From Paratinospora sagittata (taxonomy: Eukaryota > Streptophyta > Magnoliopsida > Ranunculales > Menispermaceae), in NCBI GenBank assembly GCA_035771175.1, contig CM069601.1:6647001-6711000 (forward strand): a stretch of 64,000 bases of DNA. The letters are read 5' to 3'. This document shows positions 1 to 12,075 of this stretch, in pieces. The position numbers and the translations under genes were made by a program. How positions within the stretch are numbered: the first letter of the stretch is position 1; the number at the start of each line of letters is the position of its first letter. The notes below the pieces were generated by a model that did no database searches, was not told the DNA's origin, and saw only the letters and a program-made list of their open reading frames with translations.

Positions 1-278
1 TGTATGTTCACAAAGACCAAAACCAAATCATTTGAAATACTTGCAAAGTTTTATACTTATTATATAACCATTCTAACCTTGTTTGTTTTTACACCATGGC
101 CACACATACGAGTTATATAAGATTCTTTCATTCCTCAACAACAACTTTACACTCTACTTAGAAAAATAGGTGATTTTAATATTACAGTACTCTCGAAATT
201 GTTGCTGAGCATACTATAACATTATACTTGCCTACAGTTTCTTAATCTTGGTTTTATTTTCTCCTTGCCAGTGAGAAA
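1..278 (+). other. 5' untranslated leader of the Tekay-type Ty3/gypsy element
   Basis: AT-rich sequence directly before the gag start at 279, with no open frame of note. It is not similar to the LTR at 5237-6862, so it should be internal leader; the 5' LTR and primer-binding site would lie left of the window. This is inferred from element order only. Confidence 0.6.
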
Positions 279-3200
279 ATGCAAACAAGAAAGAGAGGAA
301 GGCCACGTACTGTTCGTCCCGCAGTTGAGGCACCTCCTGAGATTCAGGAACCGACGCCTCCGACAACAGCACAGGCCACACCCAACACTGCTACTACATC
401 TGGGCAGGCAATACCATCCCCACCCGCACCCTTTGCCACGCCTTCAAGCATTGAAACCTTCTTCGCTGGTTTTATTGAGGCGATGAAGGCCACTGTTCAA
501 ACTGCCGTTCGGGAGACTGCAGCCAGTCAGGTTGCCATGGTTCAAGCACCTGTAAAATTTGGGTCGGAAGCTCAAACCGATCAGATTACTAAATACAAGC
601 GGCTACAACCTCTTACTTTCGATGGCACCATTGATCCTGATGAGGTGCAAAAGTGGCTGGATGAGTCAAAGAAGGCTCTTGATGCAATGAGAGTCGATGA
701 GACTCGTAAAATTCCACTAGCGACCTACCAACTTGTTGGTGGAGCAAACAAATGGTGGATCATAGTGAAAGAAGACCCACGGGTCAACATAGCCGATATG
801 ACTTGGCAACAGTTCGAGTCAATGTTTATTGATGAGTATTTTCCCAACGCCGTGACGAAGCAGAAGCGACAGGACTTCGCTAAGTTATATCAAGACACCA
901 TGACCGTCAGAGAATATGCTGGAAAATTCAAAGAATTATCCGTCTACTCTCTCTCCACCATCTCAATGGAGCAAGATAAGACTGAGAAATTTTATAATGG
1001 CCTTCGCCATGACATTCGGCAAGCCTTATCAATCTTGGATCTCAAGATTTACAAAGAGGTTGTTGACAAAGCCATGAGCTTTGAACAAGAGAAGCTCTTA
1101 CAGGAACAGCGAATGAATAAGGGCAAACGGCCTGCAACGTTTTCCCAACAAGGCATGCAACAGGGCAATAAGAAAAAACCCTACTACAATCAAAACCCAG
1201 CCCTCCCAGCCCCGGTTTCGAAGAATGAGGCCACAACACCTGCCGCTGAACCTTCTAACCCTAACCATCAGGGTTTCCAAAATCATGGCCGCGGAGGTCG
1301 TTATGGAAGAGGTGGCCGTCGAAACGACAATGGCAGAGGTGGTGGTCGACACCACATTCCGCATGGCCAGCAGAACAATCAGCATGGCCAACAGAAGCAT
1401 CCGCAGTATCATCAGACATGTTTTAACTGCGGCCAGAAAGGCCATGTAAAACATCTTTGTCCGCACCTTCAGCAACCTATTCCGGCTATTCCGGTCCAAC
1501 AAGCACCTCCTGCTGCTAATGCCCAACCCAGGCAGAACCAGCAGAACCAGGGTCAACGAAATCAGGGCCTAGCATTCGCCATCGCTCAACATCCTCTACC
1601 AGATAACAATGTCGTCGAAGGTACCTTTCCTTTGTTCAATACAATGGTGCATGTTTTGTTTGATTCAGGTGCTACACATTCTTTTATATCATCAGCATTG
1701 GTAAGACATTTAGGCCTGCATCCTGAACCCACAAACATCACACTCCATGTCACATCACCGTTCGGATCTGGTGCTGACGTTAACTTGCAGTGTTCTCGAT
1801 GTGAGCTTCGAATGTCAGAACATATCATATATGCCGATCTGTTTGTGATGGATTTTGACGACTTCGACATCATCCTTGGCATGGACTGGTTAACACCACT
1901 GGATGCAAAGATCGAATGTATGAAGAAGCAAGTTCAGTTAACCTTGCATACAGGAGAGTTGGTCAAGCTTCAGGGAACGAGGCAATGGATACACAAATCA
2001 ACCGTTGCCCTTCTCAAGGCACAACTTCGAGCTCTATCCCTTGGCAATGAAACCAACTCACCAGCACTATACCCTCTCGAAGTACATGATGTTCTAGTCA
2101 TATCTGAATTTCCAACGGTTTTTCTTAACGACCTTCCTGGTCTACCTCTAGTTAGGGAATTAAATTTTGAGATCAACCTCATACCTGGGACAGGGCCTAT
2201 CTCAATTCCACCATACAGAATGTCAAATGTCGAACTGGTCGAATTAGACAAACAACTTAAGGAATTAGAGAGTAATGGCTTCATCCGAAAGAGTTCATCA
2301 CCCTGGGGCGCTATAGTTCTATTTGTTCCCAAAAAAGATGGTTCGTTACGACTTTGCATCGATTATCGCAAGTTGAATAACGTCACCATCAAGAACAGAT
2401 ATCCATTACCCAGGATCGATGACTTGTTCGACCAACTTAGAGATGCCAAATTTTTCTCTAAGATTGATTTACATTCCGGTTATCACCAACTCCGGATCCG
2501 AGAGTCGGACATCACCAAGACGGCGTTCAGAACTCGGTACGGTCATTACGAGTTCTTAGTTATGCCATTCGGTCTAACAAATGCCCCTGCAACATTCATG
2601 GATTTGATGAATCGCATATTCAGGTTATACTTAGACCGATTTGTGGTGGTTTTTGTGGACGACATCTTGATATATTCCTCAACCGAGAAAGACCATAAAA
2701 TACATTTGAAGATAGTCCTCCAGACCTTGAGAAGCCACCAATTGTATGTCAAGTTGAGTAAGTGCGAATTTTGGGCAAAGCGGGTTCAATTCTTAGGCCA
2801 TGTGGTTTCAGGCAATGGCATTGAGGTCGATCCTTCTAAGGTTGAAGCAGTTTTAAACTGGAAGCAGCCTACCACTGTTACTCAGATTAGGAGTTTTCTT
2901 GGGTTGGCTGGCTATTACAGACGCTTTATCAAGGACTTCTCCAAGATTGTTGAACCTATGACCAAGCTCACTCGAAAAGACGTGCGATTTATCTGGAATC
3001 CCGCGTGTGAAGCATCATTTCAGGAATTGAAGAAACGCCTCACGACAGCACCTGTACTTATCACTCCAAGAAATGCAATTGGATTTTCATTATACACCGA
3101 CGCCTCTCTCCAAGGCTTAGGTGTCGTGCTAATGCAAGAAGGCCAAGTGGTTGCATATGCATCCAGACAACTGAAGATTCATGAGGGTAATTACCCAACG

Positions 3201-3566
3201 CATGACTTAGAACTTGCAGCTGTCGTATTTGCACTAAAGTTATGGCGTCATTACCTATACGGCGAACGGTTTGCGGTCTTATCGGATCACAAGAGTCTTA
3301 AGTACATATACACTCAGAGAGACCTTAACCTCCGCCAAAGACGATGGTTGGAATTCTTGAAAGATTATGACTTTCAACTCCAGTACCATCCCGGAAAGGC
3401 TAATGTTGTGGCCGATGCCCTGAGTAGAAAATCTTATGTTGTTTGCACTCTTAACTACGAAATGGGGAAGTTGGCTACAGAGTTGGAGAACTTTAACCTA
3501 CAACTGAACGTCGAAGGACCAAGACCACGACTCTCTCAATTATCAGTCAACTCTGAGCTCGTTTGA
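279..3566 (+). CDS. Ty3/gypsy (Tekay-type chromovirus) gag-protease-RT-RNase H open frame
   Basis: A 1095-codon open frame holding the first part of a single-frame gag-pol. A retrotransposon gag domain occupies about residues 95-260. A Gly/Arg/Gln/His-rich stretch follows, then a CCHC zinc knuckle starting at C381 ([14 protein letters not shown]). The aspartic protease motif FDSGATHSF is near residue 461. The reverse transcriptase has the FVDDILIYS active site (D794, D795), and RNase H begins near the LYTDAS motif (D941). In an intact element the product assembles particles and copies the RNA into DNA. The frame ends at a premature TGA (3564-3566), after which integrase continues in the same frame. 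The Tekay assignment rests on the chromodomain-like tail near 4850-4995 and the LTR style. Confidence 0.92.
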   Translation: MQTRKRGRPRTVRPAVEAPPEIQEPTPPTTAQATPNTATTSGQAIPSPPAPFATPSSIETFFAGFIEAMKATVQTAVRETAASQVAMVQAPVKFGSEAQTDQITKYKRLQPLTFDGTIDPDEVQKWLDESKKALDAMRVDETRKIPLATYQLVGGANKWWIIVKEDPRVNIADMTWQQFESMFIDEYFPNAVTKQKRQDFAKLYQDTMTVREYAGKFKELSVYSLSTISMEQDKTEKFYNGLRHDIRQALSILDLKIYKEVVDKAMSFEQEKLLQEQRMNKGKRPATFSQQGMQQGNKKKPYYNQNPALPAPVSKNEATTPAAEPSNPNHQGFQNHGRGGRYGRGGRRNDNGRGGGRHHIPHGQQNNQHGQQKHPQYHQTCFNCGQKGHVKHLCPHLQQPIPAIPVQQAPPAANAQPRQNQQNQGQRNQGLAFAIAQHPLPDNNVVEGTFPLFNTMVHVLFDSGATHSFISSALVRHLGLHPEPTNITLHVTSPFGSGADVNLQCSRCELRMSEHIIYADLFVMDFDDFDIILGMDWLTPLDAKIECMKKQVQLTLHTGELVKLQGTRQWIHKSTVALLKAQLRALSLGNETNSPALYPLEVHDVLVISEFPTVFLNDLPGLPLVRELNFEINLIPGTGPISIPPYRMSNVELVELDKQLKELESNGFIRKSSSPWGAIVLFVPKKDGSLRLCIDYRKLNNVTIKNRYPLPRIDDLFDQLRDAKFFSKIDLHSGYHQLRIRESDITKTAFRTRYGHYEFLVMPFGLTNAPATFMDLMNRIFRLYLDRFVVVFVDDILIYSSTEKDHKIHLKIVLQTLRSHQLYVKLSKCEFWAKRVQFLGHVVSGNGIEVDPSKVEAVLNWKQPTTVTQIRSFLGLAGYYRRFIKDFSKIVEPMTKLTRKDVRFIWNPACEASFQELKKRLTTAPVLITPRNAIGFSLYTDASLQGLGVVLMQEGQVVAYASRQLKIHEGNYPTHDLELAAVVFALKLWRHYLYGERFAVLSDHKSLKYIYTQRDLNLRQRRWLEFLKDYDFQLQYHPGKANVVADALSRKSYVVCTLNYEMGKLATELENFNLQLNVEGPRPRLSQLSVNSELV

Positions 3567-4998
3567 AAGATTTCAGCCGCTCAAGCCAATGACCCTATGT
3601 TAATGGAGAAATGAGACCTTCTACTTAGCGGCCAGGACCTTCCTCATTGGTCGGTCTCTGGAGACGGCACCGTTTGCTATAAAAAACGTCTCTGCTTACC
3701 GAACGATCCTGAGGTTCGTAAAGAAGTGCTTACTGAGATGCACTGTTCGAGGTACGCTATGCATCCTGGGGGTGACAAGATGTACAAGGATATCAAGCGA
3801 CAATTCTGGTTTTCTGGAATAAAGAAGGAAATTGCAGACTTCGTTGCTCGATGTCTCGTTTGCCAGCAAGTCAAGGCAGAATGAAGACTTCCCTCTGGAC
3901 TTCTCCAGCCGTTACCTATTGGAGAATGGAAATGGGAGAACATCGCATTTGATTTTGTCACAGCCTTACCTCGAAACAATAAAGGGCAAGATGCTATCTG
4001 GGTAATCATTGACAGACTTACAAAGTCTGCACACTTCTTGCCAATAAAGTTCTCGGATAATCCCGCCAAACTTGCAGAGCTCTATGAAAGAGAGATCGTA
4101 CGCCTTCATGGCATACCACTCACGATCGTCTCTAATCGAGACCCTCGATTCACATCCAACTTTTGGAAAAGCTTCTAGAATAGAATGGGTTCTAAGATCA
4201 CTATGAGCACAGCCTTCCACCCTCAGACTGATGGGCAGTCAGAGCGGCTTATCCAAATCTTAGAAGACATGTTACGCTATTGCATTTTGGACTTTAATGA
4301 CGGATGGGCAAAGTATTTGCATCTAGCTGAGTTTGCATACAACAATAGCTACCAAACTAGTATCGGCATGGCACCATACGAGGCTCTCTATGGTCGGCCT
4401 TGCAGATCTCCGGTATGCTGGTTAGATATGGCAGATCGACCGCAGTTAGGCCCTGAACTAGTTCAAGAGACTTCTGAGAAGATCACACTAGTAAAGGAAC
4501 GACTTTGCGTTGCACAAAGTCGACAGAAGAGCTATGCTGACAAGCGGAGACAACCTCTAGAATTTGCTAAGGGGGACTTTGTTTTTCTGAAAGTCTAGCC
4601 CACAAGAGGTGTCAAACCCTTTGGCATCAAAGGCAAACTCTCCCCACGATATATCGGTCCATTTCAGATCATTGAACGTATTGGCAAACTTGCTTGTCGT
4701 CTGTCCCTTCCATCGTCCATGCCTAAGGTTCATGACGTTTTTCACGTATCTATGCTTCGCAAGTATCGTCCTGATCCTTCGCATATCATCCCTTTAGTCG
4801 AGGTTCGGGTTGAGGAAGGAAATACGTATCAGGAGAAAGAAATCCAGATTTTAGATCGAAAAACTCAAGAACTACGACGACGTAGCATACCACTTGTGAA
4901 AGTGCTCTGGGATCACCACGGCGTAGAGGAAGCAACATGGGAACTATAAGCAACAATTAAACAGAAATACCCTGAATTGTTTTCTAGTACCAACTGAT
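3567..4998 (+). pseudogene. Integrase and chromodomain tail of the same gag-pol, broken by in-frame stops
   Basis: Continuation of the frame of 279-3566 without a frameshift. An HHCC zinc-binding segment lies near 3738-3870 (MHCSRYAMHPGGDKM up to CLVCQQ), the DDE integrase core near 3930-4420 (including FHPQTDGQSE), then a C-terminal domain ending PLVKVLWDHHGVEEATWE, typical of Tekay-type chromodomains. Stops interrupt it at 3612-3614 (TGA), 3882-3884 (TGA), 4176-4178 (TAG), 4596-4598 (TAG) and 4947-4949 (TAA). After the last one a KYPELF-type tail is still readable to a TGA at 4996-4998, probably the original end. Integrase cannot be made from this copy. Confidence 0.88.
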
Positions 4999-5222
4999 GA
5001 TGTGATACCTTGTATTATTTTCACTTATCAATCACAAGATGAAACATTGTTTACACCTATCTTGATCCATTGTTTCACTTCAATAACTACGCAGATGTCT
5101 GAAAATAATATCAATGAATATAGTGATGCACACATGCAGTGGCCTCCTTATCCACCTGTGGCAACTTCTCAAGCCGAAAACCCTCATCACTACTTGACTT
5201 GATTTCGAGGGCGAAATCCCTT

Positions 5223-5236
5223 TAAGGGGGGTAGAG
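5223..5236 (+). other. Polypurine tract of the Tekay-type element
   Basis: A purine-rich run (AAGGGGGGTAGAG) immediately before the TG of the 3' LTR. This is the usual position of the plus-strand DNA primer in LTR retrotransposons. Confidence 0.8.
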
Positions 5237-5287
5237 TGTAATACCCTGTATTTCACAAAAAAAAAAAATTACTATTTGGGCAACGCC

Positions 5288-5548
5288 CGAATGTTCAGGC
5301 TCATGCCAGAACGTTCAGGCGCATGACAGAACGTTCAGGCGCAATGCATGCCCAAACATTCAGGCGCATGACAGAACGTTCAGGCGCATGCCAGAACGTT
5401 CAGGCGCATGCCAGAAGCTTCAGGTGCATGCCAGAACGTTCAGGCGCATGACAGAACGTTCAGGCGCATGCCAGAACGTACAGGCGCATACCAGAACGTT
5501 CAGGCGCATGCCCGAACGTTCAGGCGCATGCCCGAACGTTCAGGCGCA
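5288..5548 (+). repeat. Minisatellite of about 20-bp units (GAACGTTCAGGCGCATGCCA type) in LTR U3
   Basis: About 13 imperfect copies of a unit close to GAACGTTCAGGCGCATGCCA, ending about 8 bp before the TATA box. The LTR copy at 24892 has only a single degenerate unit here (about 24936-24960), so the array expanded within this lineage. The AACGTT core is palindromic. Confidence 0.9.
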
Positions 5549-5555
5549 AAAATCT

Positions 5556-5564
5556 CTATATAAG
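5556..5564 (+). promoter_or_regulatory. LTR TATA box
   Basis: CTATATAAG; conserved in the second LTR copy at 24968-24975 (TATATAAG). It fits the core promoter that would drive the element's genomic RNA. Confidence 0.7.
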
Positions 5565-6862
5565 AAACCTCCTCATTTCTCATTCCTCACACCAAATCAC
5601 CTTCTCTTGTGAATTTCTTCTCCTTTCCACGAATTCTAAGTTTTTGAGACTCTCTGTCCGAGACTCTCGGTGCGGTGCAACAAAGTTCTATCCAGAGGAA
5701 AGCGCCAGATCTGAAAGCGGTGCAACGAAGTTCTATCCGGAGGAAAGCGCCAGATCTGAAAGAAGAAGTTTTATCTGAAGGTGGGGAACGAAACATAGGT
5801 TTGCGTGTTTCATAACTTTTATTAAAGTTTACATTCAATTATTATTATGTCTACTATTCATTTACACTGCATTATGTCATATACTGTTTATACTGCCGCA
5901 CATATGCCTGTATATTTAGAATTCATGTATTGCACTGTTATAATGTCGGATTTGTGGTCAATCTGACTCAACTAGACTCGGTCTTGTCCTCAGTAGCTTT
6001 AAATAGTGAACGGGAGGCAGCGGGCTGCTCTAGGCGATTGGTATTTAAGCAGACCTTGTATCTCACCTCTCAACTAGGGACTGATCTAGTTGGTCTTATT
6101 GAAAGCTATCAGCTTATGCAGTAATACTGAATGTCCTAATCTTGCACGTCGTGATACCGACCCTAATAAGGATCACCAGACGTGCCAAAGTCAGTCTAAA
6201 TGTCAAGAAATACTAGACCAGTAGACTAGACCAGTTCACGCATTGGCATCATACATATCACCACCTAGGGACGTATATGGTTTATGACTCATAGAATAGT
6301 TAGGAGCATTGCTCACTATTCATTATATTTCTCTAGAGAGGGACGTACATGAGAACCCGGCTACACCCGGGGAGGGACATCAGTACGTGAATTCAGAGCA
6401 TCGTTTCTGTACGTGAATTCAGGCGATGTACGTTCATCAAACCATTACGAGACGGTGTCATGCATATATTCATATTGATTGATTATGATGCTCACATGTG
6501 TATTTAAGATATTTGATATTGAAGTATACTTTATTAATTGTTATACTCATGCACTATTTACCCACTGAGCACGTTAAGCTCACTCCATTATTATAAAATC
6601 TTTTACAGGAAATTAGGGTGGACTGGGTGCAGGTTATGGGGCCCACATTTTGTACCCTTTGTATGATTCATTGGAGATTTTGGGAGTATGTTCCCTTGAC
6701 CATTTCATGTACAAAAGTATTCTGAATTAAATGAAATCAGATTTGTACTGTGTGTACCGTATTTCCGCTGCGCACTCTGTTGTTACCATTATTATTGTTC
6801 CAAATGCGTGCCCCGTCCGTGAGTGTACCGTCGGTTTAGGCGCGTCCGGGTGGGGTGTGACA

Positions 6863-7187
6863 GAGCCACCCTTTAAAAAAATTGTTAGTGCCTCAAAATG
6901 CCCTAGATTCATTTTGTGGCGACCCCACACCACCATCCCCCGCGGGACGGTGTGCAGAATGTCGGGACAAGACGCCTGACATAGGCATCTCCAACCACCC
7001 CTCAAACCATCAGAGATGATTGAGACCCTACAAGCCTCAACATACACACAACTTGTATGATATCTCACAAATCAACCGGTAAGTACCTGTGCATTTCTAA
7101 TATCCACAACTACACATTCCATGGACAATTATGGTAACCTATGCGGTTCATCACTTAGCTCGTCCCTAAATATACCGTGATAAAGTA
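6863..7187. other. Non-coding stretch between elements
   Basis: Follows the LTR end. I recognise no gene and no terminal motif. The first five bases (GAGCC) would be the right-hand TSD of the Tekay element, but the left copy is outside the window. Confidence 0.4.
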
Positions 7188-7719
7188 TATTTTGATGATC
7201 ACAAACAAAGTACTTTTCGGTGCAAAACGTGCGTGTATCAAGATTTAATCAAAGCACCTAAGGAAAGTAAAAAGCCAAGGAACGACTTGATCAAGGAACT
7301 CATAGATCACATCCAACGGTCAAGTCCGTCTCAATCAAAAGGACTTTAATGTTCACATCATGATTTCAAGATCACTTCACTCGAATGATTCGATCAAGCT
7401 TCAAGACTACATCTCTCAATCAACGTTCAAATCATTCAATTCCGCGCAAAGCTCTTATTGAAGATCTCATAATGAAGAGTTGGATTTAACGATTATGAGA
7501 AATGAGAAATACACAAAGTGTCTAAGGTATATCTTTCTCTAGTAGACATTGCTCAAACATTTTCCAAAACCATGCACAAATCACTTGCATACTTGCATAT
7601 TTTGATCTTACGGTTTAAGGTATTTCAAATGATTTAATTTTTCATATTTAATTTGAAATCTACCGAGTTTTTACTCGCATATATTGTATATTTTATCGCG
7701 AGTCAAAACTATTTTTAAA

Positions 7720-8410
7720 GAGTCTTTCAGGACCCTAATGAAATAGTAACGCTCTCCAGAACTTGATAAGTCAGGATGTTGATAGTTTATTAGGACGCTG
7801 ACAATGTTCAAGGTTGAATTGAATTGATTTATCAGGACGCTTATTTGTATAGTAGCGGCCTCATTTATTAGTCAACATATGAAGTTATCAGGAAGCTGAC
7901 TCAGCATGAGCTCACTGAAAGATTTATTAAGTTCTTCAAAGAATGTCTCTTTGAGGACGCTGATAGTTATAAATTGAATAATCTATCAGGACGCTACTTG
8001 GATAGGAGTGCCCTCACATTTGGGAATCAACTTAGTAACTTTCAGGACGCGATTGTTTTTCAATGTGTTTGTGTCTTATTTCAAATGTTTTAACTGGTAG
8101 GACGCTTACATAGTTGTAGCGCCCTCATGTTTTGTTTTATGTTTTAAACTAGCAAGACGCTTACTCAGATAATATCGCTCTCATGTACTTAACTATTTTA
8201 AAACACAGCAGAACGCTAAATGTGCATTAGCGCCCTCAAAGTTAAGTCGTTTAAATATCAAAGAAAGTCACGACGCTCACAAGCTTGTAGCTCCCTCACT
8301 TAATTGTTCAGTAGGACGCTTATACGTAATAAGCGCCCTCAAGGAACAAAACGACAAAGTTGACATTATGTGTCAGGACACTAATTATGGAATCAGGACG
8401 CTAATTCAAC
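7720..8410 (+). repeat. Dispersed palindromic GACGCT / AGCGCCCTC repeats
   Basis: About a dozen AGGACGCT-like words, many followed 10-25 bases later by AGCGCCCTC-like words, for example near 8100-8127 and 8312-8341. The two words are near reverse complements, so each pair could fold as a hairpin. The same vocabulary occurs inverted at 58620-58980. Confidence 0.75.
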
Positions 8411-9429
8411 AATCGTCACTGTTCGAACAAGTACACTACGTAAGTTTACTTTTTAAGAAAAGACCTTTCCAAAGAGTCCTTTTCAGACCTATCAGAGATC
8501 GTCTCTGATACATGAAATAAGTTTTTCTAAACCTTTCATTTTTCATGAAATTTGAAGAGAACCAGAATGTTAGTGAAAATTGCAGTTGCCATTTTCATAT
8601 AACATTCTAGGCGTTGTGTGTAAACGTTCATATTATTTGAACTTCAAATGTCTAACTGTTATATCCCACTAAGTCTATAAATATCAGCACTTAGAACCAA
8701 ACAACTTGTCAATTCGTTTGTATTGTGCCAATACTTTTTGAAAGTTAGTTTGTGTCAACATGTTTTTCAAACATCTAAACTTTCAAAGTATTTTTTTTTC
8801 TTTACGTCTTCAAAAGATTTTCATACTGAGCTTATTTTCATTCTATCTTTGAAAATCTATTTTATTGGTATCCACTCAAATTCTCAGCACTGATTCGTAT
8901 TTGGTATCATTCTTGCTGGAGATAGAATTTGAGAAATAGTTCAAGATATACAGTTGTACTTGATTTCATATCTTAAGTACTGTATTGAACTATATCAGTA
9001 GTTGCGTTAACTACTGATCATTGAACCGAAAGTTTTCATAATTATATTTTATATCTATTTTGAAAACTATCTGTGTTTATGATTTACACTTGTCCTCCAT
9101 TTTTCAAATCAATGTTTATCTGGTATCATATTATTTTTGAAGAAGCACTAAGTTTCATATCACCTTATTCATGCTTTTCGAAACTGCACTTGAGCAGTAC
9201 CGAACATTGAAAGGTAAAAGACTGTAGGTGTATTTCAACTTAGCATTACCTATTTCATATTTCATATCTTTGTAATGCTATGTATTGAGCTTAACTGTAA
9301 AGTGTTCTATTCAGTTAGAACCAACATTATCTTGTGTTGTAATGCTGGTGTGTTTCTGGATTGAAACAATTAGGACAAGTGAATGTAGTTCACTTAATGA
9401 TTTCAGGATTGAAATCATGTTAAGGTTAT

Positions 9430-9829
9430 CTCTGAACCTGTAAAAGAGAAACAGGTTCATCCTCACCTATAAGTAGGAAAACAATTCATCCTAATCCCAC
9501 AAAAGGATATGTGCGTCCTTAAACTGTAAAATGATAGGTTATCTCTTAACTTGTAAAAGAGAAATGGTTGTTTCTAACCCGTAAAAAGATCACGATTCTT
9601 CCTTATCTGGTAAAAGGAAAATGGTTCTTCCTTATCTCGTAAAAGGAACATGGGTTTTTCTCATCCCGAAAAAAGGAAATACGGTTCATCCTAATCCGGT
9701 AAAAGGATAGGTGCATCCTTAACTTGTAAAATGATAGGTTATCTCTTAACCTGTAAAAGAGAAACGGTTGTTCCTTAACCCGTAAAAGGATCACGGTTCT
9801 TCCTTATCCCGTAAAAGGAAAACGGTTCT
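9430..9829 (+). repeat. Tandem array of 28-40 bp units with CCCGTAAAAGGA core
   Basis: Repeated units built from TCCTTAWCCCGTAAAAGGA followed by ACGGTTCTT or AGGTTATC-type spacers. The TCCTT and AAGGA arms are complementary. The array is cut by the LTR inserted at 9830 and resumes at 12076. Confidence 0.8.
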
Positions 9830-10594
9830 TGTAACACCCCGTAAATTTAAATAACTACATACATTGAAGTACACGTATATCGAAATATATAATACACGTA
9901 TTTTATACGTAAGAGCTAAATATACACTTGAGAATACACGTATGTTATACGTAGAAGCCAAATATACGTGTGTATGATTAGTAAAGAAAGAAGATGATTA
10001 ATTTATGGGGTTGGTTAAGTACATATGTGGATTGAGTGTATGAAGAAGAAGAACGAATAAATAAAACAAAATAATGAACTGTATGTAAATAGTAAGTTAC
10101 TGTTCATGAGGGATACTGTTCATCAAATAGTGTCGTGAATATTATTTAGAAGAAGACAAAAAAATAAAATAAAAATAAAATAAAAGTTAAAAGAAGAGAA
10201 ATGAAGTTGTCAGAACGAAAAAAAAAAAAAAAACAGAAAGAGGAGAAGAAGCAGAGAGAAGAAGGAGAAGAAGAAAAGGGGGAAACGCGGAATTCGCGTC
10301 CAATCGAGCCTCGCCGTAAGTGATTTTCACCTCCTTTCTTCGTGAAATTACTATCTAAGCTAGATGTAACGATTCTAGCGGATTAATTTTGACTGTGGGA
10401 GCCGTTTTACGGCGTTTTGACAAATTGGGATTTTGACCCCAACGTGAATGAAAACCCGCTAGGAAGGTAGAAAAACGCTCCCTGGATTGTCGGGACTCCG
10501 AATCTGTGGTTAGATTCTATTTCATGCGTTTTGGAGACCGTTTGACAATTTTAATACAATTTACATCTTTCGGATGAATAGTAATGAATAGTGG

Positions 10595-10629
<35 letters not shown>

Positions 10630-12075
10630 ACACAGTAAATAGTGGACAGTGAACAGTGAATAGTGTATAGTAAACAGTGAATAGTGCACAGTGCACAGTG
10701 AACATTGACAGTGATGTGACCAGTGATGTGAACCCAATGAAACCCCAGTTTGAGATTCTAGAATCGTTAAGAACTGAATTCCGGACGTTAGAACATGATA
10801 TTTTGATATGCTTTGATCGTTTTAGTAACTAAGTAGATGGTGTCGTGAAAATATGATTTGGACATCTATTTTTGCTATTCTTTCTTCTGGAAATATCTAG
10901 ATTGACCACAGAAACGATTTAGTAGGTCTTCAACGGCTTATGAGTCCTAAATGGATTTATTATTCGTGATTTGAAGTGAGTTGAGAAATATAAATATGAA
11001 GACATGAAATTAAATTATGGAGTGCTTGTGACAGGTTAAATTAGTTGGATTTAACTTGGAGCTGGACTCGAAAGCGACGATGATTGAGTTTAAGTGGAAC
11101 GTGTTGTACTGTGAGTATAGTTTTCTTGATTTGGTTCTTGTATGGCATTGTACGCATATAAACTGTTTGATTGTATGCATGTGATATTATAGATATAAGG
11201 CATTGAGTTTTATGGATCATGCAAACTGATTTTAGCATTGGAGTTTGTAATGATGAGGCTTTGCGAATCCTCATTGTCATTTCGTTAGGAATTAGACCCG
11301 GATGAGGTTTTGCGAGTCCTCATTGTCAGTAGGTCTGTCATAACAAGGGTTACGATCCTTGAAATGACTGTGAATTGGGTAATGAGAGGCTGTGTCTACC
11401 CTGTACGGCCATACAAGAGTTAGACCCGCTCTCTTGCCTTGCGAAGGAGGGAGATTGTGCATCGTATTATGAAAAAATTCATGAAATTTATGTTGTTGAC
11501 ATGTATAATATATTCGTTGAATGATGCATGTGTTGCATAAGTGTTTGAAATGATTTTAAATGTCATATTTCTCTAAATGTATATAATTGTCATCTCAAGA
11601 ACTATATTCACTGAGCTGTTGTTTGCTCACCCCATTTCCTCCAATATTTCAGGTATTGATTCGAAGGGAAAAAGAACTTGTCTGGTATGTGTATGTATGC
11701 TTGGAGGAAATAGATTATATTTTTTTTATTTTGATATGTATACTTATTACACATTAAATGTATATATGTATCACCTAGATGGGTTATGTGGTAAGATTAT
11801 ATAATGCTTGGGATGATGGAATGAGATGATCATAGATATTTATCAGGTGGAATGAATGGAATAAATGTGAGTAGAATGATCATCTATATATATTTGATTT
11901 GATTTGGTGTGTGGTATATTAAAAAAAATAAAAAATAAAAATTTATGTACATTTTGGGAAGTATTGTGAGAGTACGTGAAGGCTGACAGTGTATTATATA
12001 CTGTATATGGGTATGTACAGTGTATAGTATGTTGTGCCGGTCATGACGTCAGCCTACGTCAGGGGCGTCGTGACA
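9830..12075 (+). repeat. Large solo LTR (2246 bp) with 5-bp TSD GTTCT
   Basis: Starts TGTAACACCCCGTAAATTT and ends GTCAGGGGCGTCGTGACA, flanked by GTTCT at 9825-9829 and 12076-12080. No coding sequence lies between. It interrupts the CCCGTAAAAGG array exactly, so the TSD and the host repeat both confirm the borders. Relatives are at 12639-15296 (minus) and 52259-54283 (plus). The terminal sequences suit a Ty3/gypsy LTR, but no internal region is present to confirm this. Confidence 0.9.
10575..10695 (+). repeat. GAATAGT heptamer microsatellite
   Basis: Imperfect tandem copies of GAATAGTG and related words inside the solo LTR. A shorter version sits at the equivalent place of the related LTR near 53085-53130. 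Confidence 0.85.

Larger units (their letters stand above)
5237..6862 (+). repeat. 3' LTR of the Tekay-type element (1626 bp)
   Basis: Starts TGTAATACCCTGTATTTCA and ends GGGGTGTGACA. It shares start, end and most of its body with the LTR at 24892-26291, which defines the borders. U3 contains a 20-bp minisatellite (5288-5548) and a TATA box (CTATATAAG, 5556-5564). A segment of about 45 bp around 5674-5763 is tandemly duplicated (both copies contain GCGCCAGATCTGAAAG); the other LTR has it once. Short open frames inside it look like chance products of the repeats. Confidence 0.9.

Noticed and set aside
5288..5548. CRISPR-like regular short repeats
   Set aside because: Units are contiguous and imperfect with no spacers, lie inside a plant LTR, and no cas-like genes exist here. 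It is a minisatellite.
6727..7068. 113-codon frame across the LTR end
   Set aside because: It crosses the LTR border at 6862 into unrelated sequence, so it cannot be a gene of the element, and no motif is seen.
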